DNA of 64,000 nt, from positions 20,882,501 to 20,946,500 of the forward strand of contig NC_063275.1 in assembly GCF_910591885.1 (NCBI RefSeq). Direction: 5' to 3'. Position 1 is the first letter of the stretch. Each line of letters opens with the position of its first letter. Position numbers and translations under genes: made by a program. This DNA is from Bombus terrestris. Taxonomy: Eukaryota > Arthropoda > Insecta > Hymenoptera > Apidae. The notes under the pieces are model-generated. The model was not told the origin of the DNA. It saw only the letters and a program-made list of their open reading frames with translations, and did not search any database. Below are positions 1 to 12,900 of the stretch, in pieces.

Positions 1-3000
1 CCTATTTTAAGAGAATTTTTTTCAAATCCCAATCATTTTGAGAGTCAAAGTATTAAGCCAGAACCATATACTCCTATGCGTATGTATAAAATATATGTTA
101 GAGGAGTTATTTATTTTTCTTATACAAATTTGTAAATAATCAAAATAAATAAGAAATGAATAGAAATCAATACAAAAATTTAATATTAAAATAAATTTTT
201 GTCATTATATTTATATTGTAATAATTCTTTATTTTTATGTTACAAAAAGATTAATTAAAAAATATAAAGAAAATTATGATTAAATATTAAAGCTTGCTTA
301 TTTGTTTATATGTATGCATATTTGTGTGCATATTTCACTTCTTCAAGTAAATTGTGTATTTAATTTCGTAAAATATTACAAGAGTAATACAATATCTGAA
401 TTTTAATTTATTAGCTAGGTCCTCTAGTCAGGCTACTTTAGACTCACTTGATATGACCAGATACTCAGAAGATGGTGCAGGTGTTGATGAGAGAGTAGCA
501 ATTTTAGAATTTGAATTAAGAAAGGCCAGGGAAAGTATTTCTGCTCTTCGTGCAAATCTCACTGTAGTAACAGGTTTCTTTCAGTTTGACTATTACAATT
601 TCATAACATCAGTTATGACATAAGAACTGATATTTATTTTAATATTTTAGAGTCAGAAGGGACTACACCTGACAAATGCTCTGATAAGCATCTTGTTACT
701 GGAACACCTATAAAACCTCATGAACAAAGAGCTATAAATTTTCTTGTTAATGAATACCTGCTAGCAAGTTCTTACAAATTAACATCAATTACATTTAGTG
801 ATGAAAATGGAAATCAAGATTTTGAAGATTGGCAAGATGTAGGATTGAATATCCCAAAACCAGCAGAATTATTACAAATATATAGGGAATATATGAAGGC
901 AAATGGATATGATAAATTACCTTCTGTAAGTGTTGGTGTGCAAACTGATTTCTGTGAATTAGAACCAGAAACAGAAGCAGAGAAGGATGAGTTCAAAGAA
1001 ATGGTAGGTAAATCGTATCTATGAGAAAATTTACATTCTGCTATGATTTGCTGTATGGATGATTTGTTAAAAAATAGTATCATTAACAGGTAAAAAAAGT
1101 AGAAGAACTTAAACAACAGACTGCATTATTAGAACAAGAAAGGTTGGACTTGCAACAATTTATTGCCACTTCGGAAAATCTATCTCAAAATCCAATTAAG
1201 GTATAAACTAAATTCGTGTACAAAAATATTAAAAAGGTTTATTTTCTAGATTCCTATAATAGATGTATTTTCTATGTAGCAAGGTAGCAGTGGAACGATA
1301 CAAACGATAAATTCGAATTCTACTACTCCAGATAAGTTTGAACTCCTTGAAACTCCAGCTCGTGATACGTCGACAGTGACTCAAGAAGCCGAGGAAGACG
1401 ACAGCGTTTCTGTTGTTGTTAGTCTTGGTGAAACAGATCCTGGAGATAAAGAATGGACTAGAATTCAATTGCCTAGGGTGGACGTTACTGAAGGATCATC
1501 CATCCTTCCAAATCCGCCATCTAGGTATTGTATTTTTTCGCAATAATGTGCATATTTTTTTAATATATAGAAATATTTTATAAAAAATAAATATTTTTCA
1601 GACATTTACCATTGAAATTTAAAATGGAAGTAATATCACATTGTTTAGTAAATGTTCCAAGTTCTGTAATATCGGCAGCAGAAGAAGTTTTCAAAAATGG
1701 AGTTACGCGCGATACTCTCGTTCATATTTTAGCACAAACGTTACCTCGCATCGTACCCAATGTTATTTTAAATAAACGCGAAGAGGTAATACCATTAATG
1801 TTAAGTGCAATTCGACTTCATAATGACTCTACAGAAAGGGAAAAATTATTACAAATGCTATTCAATCTAAAGAAAAGGCCACAAGAAGATGAAAGGCAAT
1901 TAATTTTAGCTGGTTAGTTATTAACGCAAATTATCATTGATGATATAATCATTTTAAGTAGAAATGTCTTTTTATTTATTCCTTTTAATAATAGGTTTCG
2001 TTGCTATGGCTAAACTTGAAGATGAACCAATGGAAGGTGAAGAAATATTGACCATTTGTTGGGAACAAAGTCAGCATAAGTATCCTGAGAAAAGGTTGCT
2101 AGCTGTTGAATGCTGTTCTGTATTAGCTCCATACATGTCAGTTGGGATAAGAAATTCTTTAATGCTCTCCATGCTTCAGCAAATGTTACTTGAAGATAAA
2201 GATCCAACAGTTAGAGCTAGTGTAGTGAGAAGTCTTGCACTGTTGATAGCTTTAATGGATGATCCTGATAAATATTTTCAGGTACGATATGAAAAGAGAA
2301 GTTACTTAACGTTTAATAGAGATTTAAATGTATCATAGCGATGATATTTATTTTTACAGTGTGAAGAATTAGCACTAACGGCACTTCATGACACGTCATC
2401 TATCGTCGTTGACGTTGCATCCTCTTTACTTTTACCCATTTTAGCCCAGTGGGCACTCTGTCTTAAAAGATTACAAACACATTTATTACCACGTATAATA
2501 TCTAAAGTAAAAAGTCATTTAAAGTCTGGGTATTCTCAACATTCGCCTAACAAAGATCATGTTGACGAAGGAAGAATAGTATCATCAATCGCGGTACTAC
2601 AATATTTACTTCCACATATGGTTATCTGCATTGCAGATACTGATTCTGTTAGATCTTATATTGAGCATGGAACACCATCCGATATACGTGAGTATATCAT
2701 ATATTTGCGTCTAGAAAATATTTAAATAATTGTGACATTTTAAATTTTACATATGTTTTATTATGCAGCTGACGTGTTCCTGAATTTGTGTCATTCCAAT
2801 ATCGTCAATCCAAAGCTATTTTATAATGGAGATGTAGATATAGGATCTCTTCTAAATACGTTTTTTGCAAATACGTGGGAGAATGATTCATGGGGAGAAT
2901 TAGAGTGGTTTACAAATTCACTGTACTTGATATTTTTCCTTTAAGTTCTCAATCGATACTTTCATATACTTACAATTAACACTTTCAGAGTATTGGACAT

Positions 3001-4581
3001 TTTGGAAATGGTAAAATCTGTTGAAAGTACACAGGAGACCATTTTAAATGCTCTTTTAACATATATTCATTCTTTATGTTTGGGTTTTGGGCGATATATC
3101 ACGCAAACACGGGTAAATTTGATATCTTAATGAAGTTTGATTGTTATATTATATCACGAGCATAATTAACAACCTTCTATCTTTCAGATCCAACCGATAG
3201 TCGTATCCGAAGTAACTGAACTTGAGCAACAGTTAACGACTCTTGCAACAGATAAAAAAAATATGAGTTTGACGTTAATTCCAACATATTTAATTATATT
3301 GTCCACTTTAAACGGTATAGATGTTTCTAAGTCTTTAAAACAGTTCCTTGTTGCTTTATCTATGAGTGGCACCAGTATTACTAGTTTACAGATCGCAATC
3401 ATTATGTTATGTACTCAAGAACATATGCAAGAATACGTCCTTAGTGGTTTATGGGATGGTTAGTTTTATCAAATAGTTTTGATAGAATTTTGTTATTTTT
3501 TTTTTCATTAGAAATCTAGTAATCAAGTTTTGTTTTTCATGCTTTTTTTATAGGGGTAGTGCACCAAAGACCCATTGTAAGATGTGCAACCGCAACATTA
3601 TTTGGTTGTGTAATAGCTCACGTTTCCGATCGGTTAGCAAGTGCTAAGGTAGTTCCTGCAATTGTTACGCTCGTTAATGATCCTGATATGTAAGATATCT
3701 TTGTAAATATTTCGTTTATTTCAAATTAACTATTTAATACTAAAATAATAATAATAAAACCATTTAATAAAATTAATTAAGTCAATTATCTATTTTGAAG
3801 CAATATGAACATTTGTCATAGTTAACATACTTTCAGAACTGTTCGATCTGCTGCAATTCCTTCTCTCGGTCGTTTAATAACGGAATGTAAAGTGAGAGAG
3901 ATGCGTGATAAAGCACGTTTAACTTTAGAAACCATTGCTAAAGAACCTCAAGGTGTTCCGCCTACTTTAGCACTCCCACTGGTTTCAACATTAGCATTTA
4001 TTGCCCCTAATTGTCCTCAAAATTATATAGAAGATGGTAAGTTTTTATAAAAATTTGCATTTTTAATATTTAACATGCGAAATTAAAGTCTTTAATTTTG
4101 TATAGTTATATCTACCCAATTAATGGGGATAACTTCATCGGCGTTGCAACAAGGTCGCAAGATCGATCTCATTAGTGCTTTGGTCGAAGCATATTCTGTC
4201 TTGGTTTATTGTCCACTGAGTAATCAGTGTGTTTCTGGCGTATTATTGCCGGGATTAAAATATCTTGAACAATTGGTTAATCAATATTTACCTCAACAGA
4301 AGGAAGCTGTTCGGTCGCTTTTGCGAGAAGCCGAATCTCGGCAAGATCTTTCAAAACCAATGGAGAGGTAAATACAAAACCTGTTTATTTTGGAAATAAT
4401 TTTGCAATGGATTGTTTATTGCCGTTTTCTCAGATCCTTATCAATGAGTTCTGGCCTCTCATTATCAATGGCTACAGTAAATGTAGGACAAGGTGTAGAA
4501 GACATGAGACAAAGAGTGAGCAAAATATTTCAACAAAAGACTAGTTCACCAAGTATGTCAAGTATCTTTCGAAAGAAGTAA
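1..4581 (+). CDS. RELCH: RELCH (LisH and HEAT-repeat protein, KIAA1468-like), 5' end missing
   Basis: RELCH binds RAB11 and, with OSBP, helps move cholesterol from recycling endosomes to the trans-Golgi (family knowledge). Fifteen exons join in frame: 1-79, 415-573, 651-1003, 1090-1200, 1280-1524, 1602-1912, 1995-2281, 2360-2687, 2769-2922, 2989-3112, 3188-3458, 3554-3689, 3837-4036, 4106-4367 and 4434-4581 (stop TAA). All visible introns are GT-AG. They give 1055 residues against roughly 1200 in vertebrates, so the N-terminus lies left of the window. Visible parts are a coiled-coil stretch (VAILEFELRKARESISALRA), a LisH-like segment (EQRAINFLVNEYLLASSYKL), an acidic linker, then alpha-helical HEAT-type repeats from about 1600 onward (for example LLEDKDPTVRASVVRSLALL). 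The C-terminus is Ser-rich and ends SIFRKK. The gene is convergent with LPCAT. Identification rests on recalled family sequence. Confidence 0.93.
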
Positions 4582-6918
4582 GATCTTTTTCGTATTCATA
4601 TTTATACACAAATATTACTTTTTATCATTTCAAAATTCTATATTCTCTTTTCATTGTTTTCAAATTTTATTTATTCATAATCTCTGTTGTACTTACCGCA
4701 TGTATATGTATTATACGATTAACGGTACAAGCGATGCACAACATTTACACCAATCAGGATATAATATTATGTAAGTATTACTCATTATAATCGGAATACA
4801 TATAAGTTTGAAGACAAATATTATTGAATATTGCTGTAATGATGTGTGTGCCTTTTAAAATGTAATTTTAAATCACGTGAATTACGAAATCTAACTGTTT
4901 GGAGATAGAAGAAAAGTCAATAGTATATTAATTTTGTTTTTTAACTGCACAACTAAGTATAACGTTAAATACTAAAATAGTTGCAATGTTTTATATCGTT
5001 ATTTTTTTCAAGGCATTGTAATAAGTAGAATGTTATTATAGTTTGTTATTTTATATTTTGTGAAATATTTATTAAAATGAATCTCACTACTTACTAACGC
5101 CGATAATTTATGAACCGTATAACGTTATCGTGCTTCTACTAAAAAAATTTTCAAATATATTCTGCCATAACACGACTACGAATTTAAAAGTAAAGTTTTA
5201 AGAGTATTTGCTATATTTTAAATTATATAGAAAAATAATTATAGGTAAATTAACTATGCAAGAAATCGGTTGTGATTATTAAGCGTTGAATGTCGGAAGA
5301 GATAATTTCATTTTGTATTACTGTTTGATATTACGAAGCAAAATAGTCTTTATTCTTATCACGTTTAAGCATTTTGTGTGATATTATAGATCTATTACAA
5401 TTAGGATATATGTATGTATATTTGTACTTAAATCGATTACATAAATATAAATCAGATAATATTATCTTCTTCACTGTAAACGAAAGAAAGAAAAAAATTA
5501 ATCAAATTTATTTAAAATAGATCATATCTTGTAAGAATATTTTATTGTATCTATATATATATACAATTACATTTCCCGTATATACATATATGTTGATACA
5601 CATTACATGTATATAATCCATGTATACGTATATATGTATATATATGTGTATATACAATGATCAATAATTTACTTCGTATCTCTCGATCAATGTATTACCG
5701 TTATTTTACATACATATATGTACATATATACATCCGTATACATGCATATGTATTTACGTTTATTAAATATTAAATACTGTAGCATATATTATTACCGTGC
5801 AAAGAATAAATTTTATAGTATATTTATTCTAAATGCATTGTCCTAAACATATTCGGTTTTCTTAGACATATTAGAAACTCTGGTTATGTTTGTATGAACC
5901 GATGACTCGCCAACTGTTGGCCACAGTATGTTTTATTACGATATAACGCGCGAAACATTCAATAGCCTCCGAATTAATTAATCGATACCCTGAGCAATCT
6001 AGATAATAGTTCTAAATCTAATTTTACTTTGCATGGACAATTTTCCCGCCGTGATTCGTAATTTTTACACGGGTTAGATTTGGGGAATTTGCTTACGTCT
6101 AAGAAACCTTCAGTGTAATACTATTTATGTACATGACTTTGAATTTCAACGTGACATTTTAAAAGGGAAGAAAGCTTTTCAGTAAGCTCTACGTGAGTAA
6201 CAACGATAAGTGTATATCTGTGAATGAAAATACATAGTAGTTCTCTTTTATTATGCCTTGTTATTCGAACGAAACAAAAAAACTATATCACAACTATCGT
6301 ATGCGTATGAACTGCGCAATAAATTAAAAAAAAGTCAACCGTTGTCTCCCTCTTTTTCATGTTTCTATAACTACGTGTTTTTTTGCAATATGAACTCTTG
6401 TATTGAAAAAATAGTACGATATAAAAGTTTAAATTTTCATAAATTAAGTCGTAGTAAAATAAAAAATCATTACAATGCGAGTTAAATAATAAATACATAT
6501 CATTTCCCTTCCTTACTTTCTTTTTTACTCTGGATTTTAACGTTCCTTTCGAAAATTGACTTCATTCGTACGTGATAAGTTCTTCTTCTAGGATTTAAGG
6601 AAAAGAAAAAGAAAAAAGGAAGAAAATTCATGCTATACAAACGCCAGACTCGTTTAACGCGACTTTTTAGTGATCGGTGTATAATCTTCTCGTTCCGTAC
6701 GTCGCTTGTTTAATTCTCACGAAGACGACACTTCTTGCTTCGTCAACGATAATAATACTAAATAAAAATGGCTATCTATTCGTTGAGAGGGTAGTAATAT
6801 CAGCAAGAATTGAACAAATTTATACAGGGCTGGAGCATGCCTGATTGAGAAGCGGCCTGCCACAGACACGGTGTGTTCTGTATCTTCGATGAGCATGGAA
6901 CGAGTTGATGAAATACTC
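4582..6918. other. Convergent 3' intergenic region (RELCH and LPCAT 3' UTRs)
   Basis: No coding sequence is supported. The two flanking genes point at each other, so this stretch should hold both 3' UTRs. A block at about 5540-5760 is a degenerate TATA/TACATA microsatellite. Candidate poly(A) signals include AATAAA near 5805 for RELCH and TTTATT near 6246, which reads AATAAA on the minus strand, for LPCAT. Short open frames at 6258-6498 on both strands are AT-rich and look like chance. Confidence 0.6.
5540..5760. repeat. TA/TACA-rich microsatellite
   Basis: The block is made of short runs of TATA, TATATG and TACATA with interruptions, giving an imperfect simple repeat in the RELCH 3' flank. 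Confidence 0.7.
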
Positions 6919-9900
6919 TCAAATAGTTTTTTTCCTCGTCTCGGGGTTACCAGCGAATATATGACAGTATTCTGCTCTTGCTGATAATGCTGCTAGTACG
7001 AATTCTATTCAAACATAATAGAGAACAAAGTAATTACTGTTATAAAGTCAAGATAACTTTCTATCTTAATATAGCAGCTTGGTTTAAGTAAAACATACCA
7101 AAATTTACTGTTGTATCAGCAAAATCGATCTTTGCATTCTGAAAAATTTTATCAGATTCTTCCGTTGGCGTACTTAATGAGAGTTTTAAAGCCTTTCTTA
7201 ATTCCATTTTATTGATACAAGATAATGACTTGGTACCACATACCTGTTGATTATGACGTAAATAATACGTATATGTAGCAGATAAATAATTTAGGAGATT
7301 AGTTTTCATTGCTACTTACTTCGAACGCTGTTTCGATTTTGTCTAGCTCCGAGTTTGCGGTTGTTGTAGCTAACACCGTGAATAAATATTCTTCTAAATC
7401 TATTTTACCATTTCCATGCTGGAATAGTTATAGGATGAGTAAGTGATACGTTGTGTATAACAGAAAGTGAAATATTGGTTATATTAGAATTACATAATGA
7501 ACTATGTACCTATGTATGATACACAATAAGAAACATTTATAAATGTATAGAAAATTTAATTAAGGGAGGATATGACAAATGATACAGACCCTATCGTGTA
7601 TCCGAAATAGTTGCTGAGTAACAGGCTCTTTTTCATCTATTCTGAGGATTTGCGCAAATTCGTGCAAATTAACTTCTTCGTTAAATCTCTCTGTTTTCTT
7701 CTGAACTAACTCCTCTTCCGTTTTGGCCGATACCAAACTGTGGAAATAAAATAGCGTATATTGCAAGATTAATTACATAATACATATTTGTATTTTTCTA
7801 CACACATGTATTTGGTTTTAACGACATACCCGAGTTTGTTACGAAGTTTATGGGCTTCCACTATGATGGATGCTCGTGGTATGTTTAGCTGATGAGCTTT
7901 GCTGATAATTCGGCAATCGTCATACGTATAATCTGACACGGGAATCTGCAATGCCCTAAAAAATAAATAAAATTCCATTTTTAACAATGTATTTTAAAAA
8001 ATACAAATTTCATTTTCATTTCTTTTTCTATTAAGTTTGAATTCATTAGATTGTTTATAGATTTTAGATTAATTTTCTTATCAGATTTTTATCGTTGAAC
8101 ATGTTAGTAACTTATGAACATTCGACTTAAGTCAAACACGGACAAGTTAAATGACTTTTTAGAATTGAGAAACGCTTGTTTTGAGTAATGAAATGTACTC
8201 ACTCCGCCATAAGACGTCGCACGTTATTTGCATAAAGCTTGGGATCTGTTTTCTCCGCTTCGCTTGGTTTGTAAACAGGAAGGAACTCTATTTCACAACT
8301 GCTATTTAGCTGTGTCAATGTAAGCCACAGTAGCTTTAATCTGAAATTAAAATTTTTGTTATTTAACATTTTGATAAACAGAATGTCAGCAGATCTTCCT
8401 GTTCAATTTCTAAAATATTCAATTTAGTAATTTTAATTACAAAAAGACATTTAGAATAAGACGCTTACGCCCCAGGACCTTCCCATGTCCATGTTACGGT
8501 GTCCAATTTGTTAGGATATCTGATGCAGACTGGCTGAACAGGAACACCAGGATAAAATGCACCTGATTTGAAAGTAATAAGGCACGATCGATTTGTACAA
8601 GTACCTTCCGGGAATATCATCACCTGTAGAAGAAAATTGTTAATTTGATTTAAATATTTTTTAATAAGGGATCGAAGATAAGACTTTATTGTACAAGATT
8701 CAAAAGGTTGTACACATTTTCGAGCGAGGCATCTCTTAAGATGTTTCTAATTAACAAATAATAACGCTAATACCGATGCTAATTTGCATTTTTGTTGCAG
8801 ATGAACGACTACCTTGCAATTCGATTTAGAGCGCTATGTAATTTAAAAAAAAATTATATATAAATTATAAAAAAAAAATATGTTTAATTTAAAAATTATA
8901 AGTTACGCTGCTGTACTTGAAAAATTTATACGGATCATAATATCAAGAGTAATTTTTAGAAAATAAGCGACTGCAGCGAGTTCATAAGCTTATTTTTAAT
9001 AAAGGTACTATTTTTATGAGGGCTACCTGTGGCCAATCCTCTTTTGAAGTAGCTCTTTCGATAATTTCCTTGATAGTATTTTGCCGTGAATTCGGATCTT
9101 CTCTCCAAACATAGACCGGTTGTGTATAGTTGATAAGTTCTGCGAGTACATCATAAAAAAGTGCATAATGTAACAAACGGAAACATATGCTCCTAAATCA
9201 ATAATTGTTATGCGATACATATGCTGTAGAGAAACCTACTTTCTATAAATTTTATTTATCTACAAAGAAGAGTTAATAAAAACTGCGTCTTTTATAATAC
9301 TTTTTACTTTTTATCATATTTTCTGTGCTATATGTTTTGAACCTGAATTTTCATCTTTTTATTAAAAAAAAAAATTTCATTTCTAGGTAATATCGTGGCG
9401 AATGGGACAATCCATAAAGAAGTTATTATTAAATTTATATATTTTGGAAATTCCTTCCAATTGATAAAAGATACACTTGAAGCGTTATTTGTACAAGTAA
9501 CCATTAAATTACCAGTAATATTTGCATACAACAGACGTTAAAACTTTCATTAAAGTTATCGATAAAATAGTTGAAAAGTTTTAACGTTTATGTTATCAAA
9601 TCATTATACCACTATGTCTTTTTATTACTACAGGTATCGGTAAAATATTTCTTATCGAACTGGTTGGGCATCCTTTTAATCAAAGTTCGAAGACTTCATG
9701 ATTTTCCAGTTAAACTAATAGAGGTTTTCAAGTGTGAGTCATATTCTTTTACAAGATAATGAGGCGAAATACAGGAACCGAAAACTCAAAACATAAATAT
9801 TCGTATCGATTGTATTTATAAGTAAACGAGACTGTCGATACAGTTCACAGTAATACATAAATCAATTTTCATGATGAAAACAATCGAAAAACTGTAAAAT

Positions 9901-12900
9901 AACAGAACTATGCGGTGTATTGAGAAAAAGAAGAAAACTTTGAGAAAAAGGAATAAAGAGTGTTTTAATCGATGTTGCATCTAATATTAATAGCTTCGGT
10001 GTAAAATATAATTTTATACAGTCTTGTAGAAATACTTAATGAGCTAAATTTGCACCACAACAACGTTAGTTAACGTAGTTAAGTTAGAACAATGAATGGG
10101 AAATGTGTACACCACGAGGTGAAAGAAAACTTTAAATGAATAGAAATTTCACTCCTACGAATGTTGTCTTCGAATTTCAGGTAAACGTATTACTACTGTA
10201 ATCTTATATCTCCGTTATATTAACGACAATCTTTCATCATGATACGATACCTCTTCCTTTTTTAAGTTTTTAAAATTAATACATAATATTTCCTTGTCAT
10301 TTCTTTAATTAATTTTTAGCCCATTTTCAACAAACGTAAATTACTTACACATAAAGAATTAAAATTCCCTCTCGTAAAAGAATTAATTTCATCTATCTTT
10401 CAATGTCAATTAAATATTTCTACTTTTCTCAATGAATTAAGTATCACGAAGCATCCAAATGTCTAACTTTTCTTTTTAACGTTCTAACGTAATCTATCAT
10501 CGTCTATATCAAATCCAATTTACGCAGAAAAACCTCTAATAGTTTGTGCGTTATAAGTTTTATGTTTCATCCTACAAACGGTTAGTCCAACTGTTTTCGT
10601 TAGAACCACCGATCTATCGAACAACCGCCATACGGAAGTGTTGCGGCAACCACGGTTAGTCTACCGCTAACGGAGAGGGTTAATCGTGGAAAGCGAGCGT
10701 GAAATCGTTTCAATAATTTGCACATACTTCCGATAAATGGGTTCAATCCTGATTCTCGTCTTACGATGATCGAAGGGAACCCGGTTATGTAGACGATCCC
10801 TCCGTCCATGAAGGTCGAGTGGGGTGCAACCACTAAAATCGGCGCTTCCGCCCTCGTCGCCTGTCTTCCACGCACAATGATTCTCATTCCTCCTGCTTGG
10901 TATGTCAGCCGGCCCATAAAACACAGCCAGGGCACTATTTTGCTGCAGGTTTCAATCGAGCATGGTTAACGAATCCCAATTACATTAACGCGATTTCTTG
11001 CGTTCTATTTATTTCGTCTCGAGATTTCAGCCTCGAGAAAACATCGTTCGGACGTTGGACGCTCTTAACGAGCTCAACGTTTATTTCTTATCTTTCCAAA
11101 TTTTACTACAAGCTGAATATTTATCACTGATCGCTTATCAATCGAACGTTTGAACGGAGTGGATTGTTTAAGAGATTATCGAAGAGCTCTCTCGAAAAGT
11201 GATAATTTCGTATCTTTCTCTTTTCGTTCGTTTTTTCAACGTATTTTTATACAAAGGTATCTCGTTGTTGACAAAAAATTTAGAATTTAGGATGAGACTC
11301 ATTGGTCTTGATTTGACTGTCTGAACTTCATTGGCGCTACAGCGATATCGATAAGGCGAACACTGTTTCTTTTTTTCCCGTTTTCACCAATAAAAACGTA
11401 AGAGAAAAGAAGGATACTGTATAAATAAATTTATGAATATTTAAGATAATCCTTTTTGGTATGAAACCCCGGTTTCAAACGATTTTATTACAGAAGCATT
11501 CTGGAGTTGTTGATAGATCGTATCGTACAAAATTTAATATCGTACAAATCTTCGCAGTTTAATAGCCAAATAACAAAGAGTCGATAGCCAAAAAATCGAA
11601 AAAGATAATGCAGTTTTTTAGCATTTCGCGGCCTGGCTTTTTACATGTAACGTTGCTCGAAGTTTCTGGTGGGCCACGTTACTCTGCACTTTTCTTCGAA
11701 TCGACTTTCTAAGACAAGGTAACTTTACTGTGGAAATCTCGAGCAGCATTAGCGACGTCGAAAATCATCGTCTCGTTATATTAATGGGCTCGAAAGCATG
11801 CAGAAATTCATTGCGTATATGTATATATGTATATCAAAAATTGTCGCGTGCTCGTTCGCTCGAACTCTCAGTTGCATATTCTACAGAAGTGATTTGCAGT
11901 TTCGTCGGTGCAAATATATAATTAGCGCCAATTAACGTCTTGAATATTGTACCAGCGTAAAGTTAGCCACGACAAGTACTGATGATAAACGTAAATTGAA
12001 AGTTAGTTGGCGATAATTTTAGCATAAACAAAAGTTTTCTTTTTTGGGTAATATAAACTTCGCAATCATATCGCATTTTTCGATGGCGCACGGTTCTTAT
12101 AGCGCATTGCATCGATGTAGACAGAGCTGAAAATATATCAAGCGCTTTTTATCTCAAATAGGTAGAGCTGTAGTGACCTATTATAGCAGAAAATTCCACG
12201 ATCAGGTTTATTTGCACAACAGTGAAACTTTACGGCTTCAAGAGCCACGTGACACTGCAACGAGAAAGTTTACGCAGCCGTGAGTTCGTTACTCTACGAG
12301 TACCGACAATTTTCATTTGTTATATTATTACACCTCGGAAAATATACTTTGGAAAACTTTTTCCTTTATTTCCAAGCAATTAACCCTTTCAGGCTCTATG
12401 TTGCGAAAATACGTAACATCGTACATTGATAAGTTGTTGATTAATGAAACAATAAACGTAGTTATCTTTGCAGTTTGTAGTTAATGCATGGTATATTTCT
12501 TATTATTGTTCAGTATTGCCCTAATCATTAACCATCCAGTGCACGTGTTGGGTCGTGGCCGATCAGGTCGTGCCATTTTTTTTCTCGTTTGTTTCCATTC
12601 AACTTCCTTGGAATTTACTTTTCACTCGTACATTGGAGGGTTAATAAAAAGAAAATAATTTTTTCGAAGATTCCAAAAGAATTCCCGAAAGGGTTAAAAA
12701 GGGAAGAATGAACTTTTATGTTGTCTTATACGCAACGATTAGGTACATCCAGTTTTAAGATTACTCTAACACTAGAATTACTGATTTGTAATTGGTGTGC
12801 AAAATAATGTTTCAAACGATAAGTACTAGTTACTATGTTACTATAAAAATAATAATATAACGTTTATAAGTTATTGAACGAGGATTAAGACTTTGGTCAA

